Below, piece by piece: positions 35,639 to 48,100 of a stretch of DNA of 64,000 nucleotides. Source of the DNA: Culex pipiens pallens (lineage: Eukaryota; Arthropoda; Insecta; Diptera; Culicidae); assembly GCF_016801865.2 (NCBI RefSeq), contig NC_068938.1:210517734-210581733 (forward strand), written 5' to 3'. The position numbers and the translations under genes were made by a program. The first letter of the stretch is position 1; each line of letters begins with the position of its first letter. The notes beneath the pieces are model-generated. The model was not told the origin of the DNA, did no database searches, and saw only the letters and a list, made by a program, of their open reading frames with translations.

Positions 35639-36184
35639 TTACACTAGATGCCCGTCGGCGTCGGTATAGCCGAGCGAGGCGTTGAACGAGCTCAGGTTCG
35701 TACTGCTCGGGTCGTACGTGCCGATGAGCAAATTGTTACCTAAACTACTGCCGCTGACGGGGACGATGAGGCCACCGGAACCGGGCCCGCCCGGGATCAT
35801 CGACGGCACCGGGGACGGGTTCAGCTGGCCCTGCTGGACGACCCCGAGCATTTGCAGCCCACCGCCGATGCTGTTGAGGTGGTTCATGACTTGCTGCTGA
35901 CTGCCGCCGGACGCCTGGTTCCGGGGCTTGTTCGGGTCCTTCAGGATGCCCTGGGGCTGCTTCGGCGTGGACGTGGACACCTGCGAGATGTTGAGCGGGC
36001 CGCCGCCGCTGGACGTCGTCGAGTTGAGGGCGCTGTGCTGCGTGTGGTGGGTCACGTCCGGCGGGGGAACCATGGCCCGGGCCGAGGCGCCGCCACCCCG
36101 GCGCAGCGTTCCGTTCGTGTTGGCGGGCAGGGCCGGTATCACGGGTAGGGGCGGGGGCGTGGAGAACTCCATCGGGGGGTAGTC
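35639..36184 (-). CDS. sns/hbs: Nephrin gene last coding exon with PDZ-type C-terminus
   Basis: 546 bp including TAA, phase 0 in. Acceptor GGTTTTCAG/GACTAC. It begins DYPPMEF (a further YxxM) followed by a proline-rich STPPPLPVIPALP suited to SH3 binding, then Ser/Gly/Gln-rich low-complexity sequence (about residues 20-150), and ends NASLGYTDADGHLV. The terminal GHLV equals that of vertebrate nephrin and is the likely PDZ-domain ligand. The exon is strongly GC-biased at third positions compared with the surrounding AT-rich introns. Long frames on the opposite strand are shadows of this composition. Confidence 0.93.
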   Translation of the reverse strand, partial: DYPPMEFSTPPPLPVIPALPANTNGTLRRGGGASARAMVPPPDVTHHTQHSALNSTTSSGGGPLNISQVSTSTPKQPQGILKDPNKPRNQASGGSQQQVMNHLNSIGGGLQMLGVVQQGQLNPSPVPSMIPGGPGSGGLIVPVSGSSLGNNLLIGTYDPSSTNLSSFNASLGYTDADGHLV

Positions 36185-39100
36185 CTGAAAACCGAGCGGC
36201 TGTCGTGGTTAGCAAGGTGTGTGGGTGTGAGGGTGTGGATGTGTGCGGGGTGGAAGAAAGAGAGAAAGAATGTTTGGTCAGTAAGCGAGGGGGTAAGCAA
36301 AGGGGGCGGTTGCGGTGAGTAGTCATGGTGGACGAATTATTGAGTTGGCTTAACTTAAGTTGGCTGTCGAAGGTTTAATTCTCAGTCGGCCATTTGTTCA
36401 GCCATATTTTTCATCACCATCATCACCATTGCCCTAAGTCCAATCTTGGTGAAGATTTGCTGTCAAAGTCAAACTAATGGAAAATTGAACGAGCTTTCCG
36501 GCGAAAATATTTTTGAGACCGAAAAATCAACTCTGACATATAGAAATGGCCAAAATCCCAGTTTTTTCAACATTTTTATTTGTAGAACCGCATAGTTAAT
36601 ATGAAGACTTTAATGTATAATTTTGTAAACAATAGATTATTTTATAAATAGGTTTTGCAAAATTTTAACGTTCGGGCCACTTTTAAAAAGTGTTAAAAAA
36701 TTATTATTATTTTTTTTGCTGCATTTTAAGTTATTTAAAAAAAATTTGAACGAAAAAAAAATCTTGGGCTTTGACTTTTAAATTAACAAATTTAAAAATC
36801 TGTTAGAAGTTACATGTATTTTTCTTTGAGTGTTTTATTTTTTAGAAAGCCTCTAAAATTTCGTACAATTTTGTCCCTGATTATCAATTTTTGTTGCAAT
36901 TCCGTAAGGAATTTTTCTTCTGCGAAAATAATACTTTTTGCGGTGCTGTACAACGGAATTTCACGAAAATTCAAAATATTTTTAATCGTCCCAGACATAT
37001 TAAATATGATTTAAACGCAGGAAAATGCATTTCAAATTGTTTTCAGTTGATTAAACTTCTATTTCAATTAAAATGCTGAAGTTTTCTGACAAAAAAACTT
37101 GCCTTATGATTTTTCGGACCGATTTTGAGATGGGAGCAGGGTTACCAGGTCTGAAGAGTAAAAAATCTGGGAAAAATGTGGCAAGCCACTTTTCTCAAAG
37201 TAATGAGCGATTTTTTGTTCAAAAACTATGTATTTTCACTTTTTATACATTATAGCTTCACAAAATAAACAAAATACGTCAATAAAACAATGTGAGGAAG
37301 AAATAGAAAATTATTTTTTTCTAATTGGCACTCAAAAAATCTGGCAATGCCAGATTTATCTGGCAACCTGGCACCCCTGGATGGGAGGGAGGGGGGCTTC
37401 GACATAATCTTTACAAAATATTTGCACCGCCCAAAACACTATTAAAAAAGATTTTTGAATGAAACGATTTTTTTTTGACAAAAAACATATTTTTGGATAA
37501 CTTCAAAAGTTCATTATCATTAAATTTTAATTCTGAAATATTTTTTTATTAAAAGGATCAACAATTTCACAAAGGTTTTAATTTTTAACATAAAAAACTA
37601 ATTTTCATCGATTCGAATTCTTTGTGAGGCTCAGGCTTGAAAACGGTATATTTTATCAAAAAAATAAATACTTCTCGATTGAAAATTCCATTTTGCTTCG
37701 AAAAATGATTTTTAATATTTTTTTTGTCCGGATTTTCGATATTTGCCAAAAAACATATCACCAAAACCATATTTTGCACCATCACGCACTATAGTTCAAA
37801 GATCTTTTTTTTAGACCTAAAATATATTTAAAAAAATCTAAAATTTAAAGGTTTTTATTTTTAGAATTCAACTTCTAGTGATTAAAAGTTTAACTAAAAT
37901 TTGATTTTTTAAGTGTACCTATTTTTTCTGAAAAGTTATAATCTGTTATAATCAAAACCTTAAACTTTGCCGTAGACACCAAATCGAGCAGGGGATCCTT
38001 TCTCAAGAAACATAACTTATACAGAATTCCTATTTTCCATTGATTTCTAAAAAATGTTTTTAAATTCTTTTGATATTTTTAAGGGACAAAAAAGCCTTGT
38101 AAGAAGCCTTCTTTTAAGAATATTCCAAAATAGGAAAAAATCTTAAATAAAAAAAAAAATAATTCAAAAATTGTGATTAAAAAAAACAAAAAAAAAACTT
38201 GCAATTTATTATTTTTAGGCTTTTAATTGATAAAATAATCGTCGATAATATCAGCGTCTAACGATAGCGGTATCGTTATTTCGATAATTCTATCGGTGAT
38301 AATCCCATCGACGATAACGGACGATTACTCACTTTTTAAATCATTCTAAAACTGACTTAATCCAACCATATCATGTTAAATTTTCAATGCATAAATGCTC
38401 AAAAAAATACTGTATATTTTTAAAATATTTAAACTTTTATAATTTGCAAAATGGATATTTTGCATGCTTTTCCATTTTTATTTGGATTTTTAGTAAAATA
38501 AAATCACAAAATACTCCTTGGGCATGAGTAAGGACCTCGACGCCGTTAGCAATGTTGGCTTTAAAATAAAATTTCGTGATAATATCACTTCCCCCCAGCC
38601 AACATTTTTGCCATGCGAAGCGGGCCTCGACGCTGTGTCTAGGTTTATTTCCTAGCTAGGAGCCATCAGTGTCTTAAGAGGTGGTCCCAAGGCCGAGTAG
38701 GAGTTCATGAAGCAAATTAGTGTCTCCCTCCCCTTTTAAATTGAAAAATGAACTCTGAAACCAGCGCTTACTCACAACAGAAACAGAGGCCTCTTCTAGG
38801 CATTGTAGGATAGAATAGTTTTTGAAATTTATTTAAAAAAATGTTACGTGCATAAATTTTAAACTCCCATTTAAGTAATAATACAAAGCATTTTGATATG
38901 TCAAAATTTCCATAGAGTCTCGGTCAATCAATAATGTAATGATATCGGACAAGATTCGTTAATCTGTTGAACTAACGGTTTTCGGATTATGGTTGTATCG
39001 ACCATTGTTGCGAATCGAGGATCTATTGGAGTGTTGACGATCAAATAGAGCCTAACATTTCAAAAGGACACACAGGTGTGAACAGGATTGTGTCTCTTTT

Positions 39101-42100
39101 ACTCAAATGACAGTTTACATAAGGTATGATAGGGATACACTCTTGTTTGCAAAGCTTGTGAGCCCTAATGAAATGGAAGGCACGAAATAGTCGTCTGAAC
39201 AACGAGTGTTCAACTTGTAAAAAATGAACGTTTAATTAATGTTTTTGCAAGCAGCCAGACAGGTTTAAATAACTAGGTAAAGAAATGTTTGGCTTTGTAA
39301 TTAAAATTTCGGGGATTTGAGATTCAAGTTACTTTCAGACAGTTTAGTTGAGGTTAATTCAAGTTAGTTAGTTTTCCCAGAAAAAAAGCCTCAAGATTTA
39401 TGTTCCCTTGACAAGTTAGTTTTTATCTTTCATTTTCCAGTAAATTTATTTGATTTTCTTTAAATTTGAAATACATTATAGGTTCCCTTTGTATAAATCT
39501 CAAATTAGTTTTTGATTGAATCATAATTTCGGATTACTGCTCAAGTCATCCAAGTTCTTCCGGTGGTGTTCATTTTGTATGCAATACTAGTTCGGCCACT
39601 ACCCTTTTTTCCACAAGAAACCGGACTTGGACTGACTTGAGGCCGCGTCCCCCACCTTGCTCCGTAAAACGAAAACGAAACGAAAACGAGTAAAATCACA
39701 AAATACCGTATTTTTTTTAAATACTTAACTTTTCATAATTTGCAATGTGGGTATCAAACGAAGCGAAATTTTGAATGCATTTTAAAGTATTTAAGTGTTT
39801 TTGTTTAAAAAAAACTTTTTTTTTAACCAATTACTGTATTTTTTTTGGTATGTCGGTATCAGACGAAGCGAATTTTGCAAATATTTTAACCTAATTGTAG
39901 TTTTTTTAATACTCGAAATTTCACAAAATACCATATCTTTATAATTTTAAATTTTAGTATCCTTGAAAATATACGGCATTTTGTGAAAAATTTAGTAGTT
40001 TACAAAAAAGAACTCTGATAATGTTTGATACCCATATTGCAAATTATGAAGAATTAAGTTTTTTTTTCGAAAAAATACAGTAGTTTGTTAATTTTCAAAG
40101 TATTTTAAATAAAGTCTCAAATATTATATTAGGCCGTTGCAAAGATTTTTCAAAGTTTATGTCGCCCCCCCCCCCCCTTCAAAATTGGTCTGAAAAATTG
40201 AGGGGCAAAAAAAAAATATTTTTCCAAAAAACTTCAAAATTTTCATGAAAATAGTTGTCCAATCAACTGAAAACAATCTAAAATGCATTTTTCTGCATTG
40301 ATAATCATGTTTAGCATGTTTGGGCTTGTTTAAAAATGTTTTGAATTTTTATGAAATTCCAATGTACAGCACCGCAAAAAAATTATTTTTCGCAAAAAAT
40401 AAAATTTTCGTCAATACTTAGATATTTTGGAAACTAATGATGGCAAAACAACTGGACAGGTGTATAATGCATTTTAAAACACTTTTTACATTAAAATGTT
40501 GAGACCATGGCTCGTAATTTCAATTTTTATACCTTTTTTTTATTTTTTTGCCCCCCCCCCCCCCTTGACTTTGGTCAGAGTCGAGGGACATAAACTTTGA
40601 AAAATATTTGCAACGGCCTTATCAAAAAAAAAATCTTAGTAAAAGCTTTGAAAATTTATTAAGACTTGGTTGGATTGAGTCAAGTTTAGAAATATATTCA
40701 AAATAAATTATCGTCCGCTATCTTAGATAAGTTTATCGTTATTATCAAAATAACGATATCGAACCTCGATTATTTTATCGTAAACAACCTTGAATTTCAT
40801 CCCTTTTGAAATTTTAAAGTTGATTTTAATTATGGGATCAGTTAATTTCACAAATGTTACATTTATTAATGTTGAAATGTTGGCCATTACTTCCAGAGAT
40901 CAAAAAATTAAGGCTTATTGAGCAACATCTGGTTCTAGAAAATCTCATTTTCCCTTTTTTTTTAATATTTGAATGGCCATATCTCATCAACCTAAGGCCG
41001 TATGAACTGAGTTTGAAAATCGATTTGTTTTAAGGTGAGCAAACATGAACACATTTTTCTAAAATCAAAAAAAAATGCGCCTTTTCAACTTAGAGTGAGT
41101 TTAATAAAAACTAATGCTCGGTTTCTATTACAAAACTCAGTTCTGTGTGAAAAAATCTGTAAACTCTACGGACAACCAAATTGTCGAACCACCCTGACTA
41201 CGCTCAACCGTTTAGCAAGAAGCAATTGGTTGGTTAGTATTCGTTTTAAAAATCCCAAACCAAAAAGCATCATCATCTTCCGGAAAACCTACCATCGGCG
41301 GATAGGACAGATAGCGGTCGCTGTTCATGTTGTAGTACGAGCCGTCCAGCGGTGGGCCCGGGGACGGCGCCGTCACGTAGTTGTTCTTCCCGATCAGCTG
41401 GTCGTCCCGGCTGCGCTGCTGCTCGTACGGCCCATTGTTGTGCCTCGGGTGGGGCAACGTCCGGGTGTGGGCTGGAAGAGAGGAGATGTTTAGTAGTGCG
41501 CATGTCAGGCAGAAAGCTGCTAGCCAAGACACAAACCTGCGCCGATGTTGTTCGGATAGTGTGGCAAGGTGCCGTCCTTTTGGTAGCGCGGCGGTGGCAT
41601 GTCACTGTTTTCCACCAGATAGGTCGAGGCAGCTTTCTTGCGCGTTTCATCCTGAAATGAGGTGAGGTGGTGTTAGAAGGAGCTTTTTTCGCGCAAATCA
41701 AAGCTTAAAATAAGGAGGATCTTACCATGTAGTCCGGCTGGCTGCCGTCGTTCGAGTACGAGTCGCTCTTCTCCGACACGCTGGACAGGGTTTCGCCTGT
41801 AACGGTGTCATTGTATGAGCTTGGTGCGTACATTTCTATGGTGGCGGATTTGCTGTTCTGATTGGATGAATCTGCGTGGTGATTTGCAGGCGCAGGTGAG
41901 GGTTTTGATTTTTGGGTGCGATTTTTGTTTTTTTTTTTTTTGTTGGAAGAGAAATAAAAAATGAGGATGAGTATTTTGGTACGGCTGCGAATCTTTGGAA
42001 ATGGTAAAGGGGGAAATACCTTCGTTTGATTTTTTAAAAACATATTATACTCTGTCATTTGCGTCTGTTTATCGATCTATGGGTTCTGAAATTTTGTTTG

Positions 42101-45100
42101 CTTACTTGTATTTTTGACGAAATTTACGCACTTGATGTATGCTAATTACATTGCTCATAACTGAAAACATAATCTTTTTTCAGTGTAGTATAGTAACCTG
42201 GATAGTAAATTAGCTTATATCTGTAAGCCCATACATCCAATTGAAATGTGGTCAAAGACAAACTTATGGGAAATTGGACGAGCTTTCCGGTAAAAATATT
42301 TTCGAGATTGAAAAATCAAGTCTGTCATATAGAAATTGCCAAAAACTGTCAAGAAACCTATTTTTTCAACATTTTTATTTTTAAAACCGCTGTAACTTCA
42401 CAAGGATAGGACTTGGGACAGTGGTCAATATGGAGACTTTTATGTAAAATTGTCTGGAGAATCGATTCCCGTATTCGGGTTTTGAAAATTTTGACGTTTC
42501 GAGCACTTTTCAAAAAAACAGTTTCAGTAAATGATTTTTGTATTTCTTTAGGTGAGTTGCTCCATCCTGCATTTTTCGTGAGTCTTTTTGTAACATCTCA
42601 GGCTATTTTCACAAAAATTTTGAACGAAAAAAAATCGTGGGCTCACCTTCAAATTTGACTTTTAAACTTAACACAAAAAATCAAATAAAAGTGGAGTGAT
42701 TTTTTTCTTTCAGTGTATTTTTTTTCGGAAAGCCCGTCAAATTTCCTACAAGTTTGTCTTTGACCACTTTTTGATACGATGCAACGGCTTCAAGATACAG
42801 CAATATTTAAATTACGAAATACAAAAATATTTAAAACACGTACGCCCTTGTCAAATGTCATTATCGAGTGTAACTGACTCCATATACACACAAATGGCTT
42901 ATATAAGCGTAGGATAACATGTCTACAAAGTTTCAATGAAATCGGAGAGGGTCGGGTACAACCGATTCCCTATTTGACATGGAATTGCTCATATATTTTT
43001 TAAAGAGATCAGAAAATGTCACAAATGATTCTTTTTTTTTAACTTTAAAAATTGGACTTTTAGTTGCTATATTGGCTGTTTGGTTGAGACTTTGAAAACT
43101 TATATTTGCCTGTTTCCGCTGTATCTCAGCAACCAGAGGTCCAATCTTGTCCAATGTTTCTTAGAAAAAAAAAAATATGAAATTTCTGAACTTTTTGGCT
43201 TTTTAATAAGAAATGTTCACTCTAAGGCACGATTGAAAATTAGAAAAACTGCATTACTTTACATTACAATACATTTCGATTGCAAATTTGATTTTACATT
43301 AAAAACTGTAGTTTTTAGGTACAATTTCTGTTTACTTAAAAACACATTTAAAAAATCATGGCTTGGTGGATTTTTTTGAGCATCTTTCGCTAAAATTTTC
43401 CCTTCAAATATATAAAAAAAAATCTAAAACATAGAAACACGGTTTCCGGAAAATTAATTTCTTTTGAAAAAAAATGAGATTTTAAAGGTGGTATTTTTTT
43501 GTAATTATAATTTTATTCTGTAGTCAAAACAATTTTTGCGCAAGATTTCTATTTTTTTCCAAACAACACATTGTTTTCAAAAAATCATAACGGGGTTTGT
43601 CTCCTAAAATTATTAACAAATTTCAAAATTTAAATTAAATACATTTATTTTGCAGCAATACTATTTTGTTCGATGAAAATTATATTTTTTTTTTCTGAAA
43701 AACACATTTTTTCAAAAAATTATAAATCAAAAAATTTGGCCGCACTTCTCTATGGCTAAAAAGTTGACTTTTTTAGTCCTGTTTGTTCCTGAAAACATAT
43801 ACAAAATTTCAAAAATAACAATAAGGTTTTTGAGAAATTGCTTTTTGTAATAAAGAGTGATTATACAAAAAAGCAATTTTTTTCTTTAGTGTTCACAAAA
43901 AAAAATATATAAAATGAAACAAAAAGTTTCCAAGATGTCGTCAGCTGATGAATTGAAGGAAGGTCAAGTGACACTGGGAAGAAATCATTTAAAGAATGAC
44001 TTTCAGAAGCCGTGGAGTAACAAACACCTAAAAATCAGGGGTTTTTTTTAATTAAAAAAAACTTTAAAATTTCCATAGAAATAGAAGTTGAAATGTAAAT
44101 GTAGGTATGTAAGAAAAATAGAAAAGTAGAAAATTCTCGACGGAATATAAAATTTTGTTTCCAATATCATTGTTACCATATTTTTCATTTTTTTTCAAAA
44201 TCTTTTTTTTTTCATTCCATAACACCAGTACTAGATTTGCACCATTCTAAACTCAAGCAATTTCGAAAAATATCTTTTCACGAATTTAGCATTTAGTGAT
44301 GAAAACTAACAAAATTCGTGTTTTTTTGCGAAATTTTTTTTCTTCAAAAAAATATTTTTAGGTTACAGATTTTTAAGAAATTGTATGGGACCTTGTATGA
44401 AAAAACTTATGATGAGAAATGGTTTCTTTTGACATGGAAAAAGTATCATAAAATTCAAAATAATACAAAAATAAAAATTTCAAGAACACCCTATTTCGAC
44501 GGAGCTTACACACACCCACTACCATGCGTTAGTTATGAAAGTGTGTGTAAGGGCCGTGTAAACTGTGACAGTTCGTCACCTAATAGTTTGAATTTGTCAG
44601 ACTAACAAGGTTCAAAGTAAAATATTGTTTATTATTATTATTTTTCCATTTTTTTTTTATCAAGTGAATATAATTTCCTTAAATTTTTATTGAATCGTAT
44701 TTTTCATTTCTGAAAATTAAATAGGTAACTAAATACATTCTATTCCCAAATCTGAGTAAGAGTGCGTTCTTTTATTACGTAACGCTTAAATATGATGTCC
44801 CCTTTTATAACCGTTTTTTTAACTGTCAGACTACTCTAACATTTAATTGCGTTACGTAATAAAAGAACGCACTCTTACTCAAATTCAGAAATTAAAAATA
44901 CGATTCAATAAAAATTTAAGGAAATTATTCTCATATGATAAAATAATAATGTAAAAATGTAGAAGATATCTTTTTATTGAATGACTCAAACATTTTCAAA
45001 ACTAGGGGAACTATACCCTTTCTCAGCCTATTTCTATTATCGGCCTATCAGCACTTTGATCATGAATTACAGCTGTCATAAAATGTTTTTGACTGTTCCA

Positions 45101-48100
45101 AAGTAACAAATAGCTCAAATAAAAGTGAGCAAGCAACTTTTCATTGTTGATACATCTGAAAATGTTGATTTAATAGCGGAAAACGGCAAAAGTGATGAGA
45201 ATTGGTCGAACGGCTTAGAGTGATTAAAATGGGCATATTTCCCCTAGATATTTTTTATATTCAAAATTCTGTGTTAACTTAGTTTTGGAGATACAAACTA
45301 AATATTAAAAAAAAACTGTTTGAAAATGAATACAAAAATTATTAAATCTCTTTTTTTGCATTTTGAAGTATCAAAAAATGCAGTATTCATTATTACAGTA
45401 ATACAGCTACTGTGGAAAAAATTTAAATGAATTCAAAAACAAATCTTTTAGAAAATGAGATAGTCGTCAAAACCGAGCTCATTCAAAATTCAAAAAATCT
45501 AAAATTGGTTGAAATTTAAATGACTGTAGAAGGTAAAATTTTATCGAACGATTCATTAACAAAGTTCAATAAACTCAGTGTTCGAATTAATCAATATGAA
45601 TTAATTCAAAATGATAAATAATGTCCCCTTTCTGAGCAAAGAATACTAAAATCAACCGATGAGACATTTTTGCTTCTGTTTTAACTAAGAAAATGACACA
45701 AAAAATCCATCTGTCTTTTTTGCTCGACCTGCTCTTAGTAAGGCTGCTGCCGAGCATGAGAAACCGTAGAGAACTCAGAAAGTAAAGCTTTCGTGTGGCA
45801 CGGGGAAGGAGAGTAATTAAAAAATATTGATGTAATAAGGTTTGAAAAAGAAAAAAACGAAAACACTTAACTTTTTTGCCATTTGTTTTAAATTGAAGGA
45901 AATGATAAACGGAAGCAAATGAAAAGCAATAAACTACTTCGAATAAATGATAATAAATGAGGGATACACTGGAAAAAAAAACAGTAACACAAAAAAAACT
46001 CATAAATTTACCTTTCGCTCGCTTTTTAATGATAAACCACGCGACGAGGCCGGCATTCACCACGAGCAGACAGAGCCCGGCGAGGGCGATGCAGAAAATG
46101 ACGAAACTGGGCAGTTCGGCCTTTTCCGCCAGCTCGGACGGCATCGGGTCGGGTCCTGTGTGTTTTTTTGGTTAAATTTATTTAATTTTTTTCACGAGAA
46201 ATAAATTGTCCGAGCAAACACAGGAAAACACACGATTTGCCCCCAAGTCGTCGTCGTAGTTGGCGGCGACGTCGTCGTTGACGTTTTTCGAAATGAAAAC
46301 ATGGAAGTAAATAAAAGATAAATAAACGGAAAATTAAATTAAAATGAAAAGCTGCACGGGCGGCGAGGAAAACGGACACTCTGACAAGTGAGAAAAGACA
46401 AGGGGGTGTGGGGAGAGGAGGAATGTACAGGGTTGTTACGGGAGAGTCGAAAAAAAATCCGCGCCAAATCCGCGCCGACCTAAAACCCGAAACCGCGCGA
46501 AATCCGCGCCATATAAAAATATCGCGACCAACATTTAAGAAATTTTATTAATAAATTAAGAAAAATTAAATCAGAAAGTATTTGATTAAAAAAAACTCGT
46601 TTTATGCTTAAAGGAATGAAAGCAATAAACCCGTTTTAAAAAAATACCTCAAGAGACGGTCAAGGAAAGGGTCATGAAAAAAAAGATTCTTAAGAATTGA
46701 AGAATTTAAGAATTTAAGAATTTAAGAATTTAAGAATCTAAGAATCTAAGAATTTAAGAATTTAAGAATTTAAGAATTTAAGAATTTAAGAATTTAAGAA
46801 TTTAAGAATTTAAGAATTTAAGAATTTAAGAATTTAAGAATTTAAGAATTTAAGAATTTAAGAATTTAAGAATTTAAGAATTTAAGAATTTAAGAATTTA
46901 AGAATTTAAGAATTTAAGAATTTAAGAATTTAAGAATTTAAGAATTTAAGAATTTAAGAATTTAAGAATTTAAGAATTTAAGAATTTAAGAATTTAAGAA
47001 TTTAAGAATTTAAGAATTTAAGAATTTAAGAATTTAAGAATTTACCAACATTTAAGAAATTTTATTAATAAATTAAGAAAAATTAAATCAGAAAGTATTT
47101 GATTAAAAAAAACTCGTTTTATGCTTAAAGGAATGAAAGCAATAAACCCGTTTTAAAAAAATACCTCAAGAGACGGTCAAGGAAAGGGTCATGAAAAAAA
47201 AGATTCTTAAGAATTGAAGAATTTAAGAATTTAAGAATTTAAGAATTTAAGAATCTAAGAATCTAAGAATTTAAGAATTTAAGAATTTAAGAATTTAAGA
47301 ATTTAAGAATTTAAGAATTTAAGAATTTAAGAATTTAAGAATTTAAGAATTTAAGAATTTAAGAATTTAAGAATTTAAGAATTTAAGAATTTAAGAATTT
47401 AAGAATTTAAGAATTTAAGAATTTAAGAATTTAAGAATTTAAGAATTTAAGAATTTAAGAATTTAAGAATTTAAGAATTTAAGAATTTAAGAATTTAAGA
47501 ATTTAAGAATTTAAGAATTTAAGAATTTAAGAATTTAAGAATTTAAGAATTTAAGAATTTAAGAATTTAAGAATTTAAGAATTTAAGAATTTAAGAATTT
47601 AAGAATTTAAGAATTTAAGAATTTAAGAATTTAAGAATTTAAGAATTTAAGAATTTAAGAATTTAAGAATTTAAGAATTTAAGAATTTAAGAATTTAAGA
47701 ATTTAAGAATTTTAGAATACTAAAATTGTTTGAGATTTGAGATATATTTCTATATTGTTTTGAATTTGATATTTTTTAGATTTCCAATTTTTACTTTTTA
47801 AATTTTGTTTTTATTCAATCCTTAAATTTTTTATTACCCAAAGTTTTTTGTTATTTGGAATTTTAGATTTCTTAAATTTTTAATTTAGAAATTTCAGATT
47901 TTTTAAATTACAATTTTAGAAATTTCGAAAAAAAATTATTGTGTATTTTGATATTTTTTGTTAAAAAACTATTAAATAAAAAAAAGTTTCGAATTTTTGA
48001 ATTTCTGAAGCTTTGATTTTGAAATGTTTTGATCATTTTATTTTCGCCAAGAATGTTTAAATTTAGAAAAAAAAATATTTCTACCGATTAAATTCCATCT

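Noticed and set aside
35745..36326. A 193-codon minus-strand frame and long plus-strand frames over the last nephrin exon
   Set aside because: They are shadows of the GC-biased exon in other frames. The phase from the upstream splice site and the GHLV ending fix the true frame.
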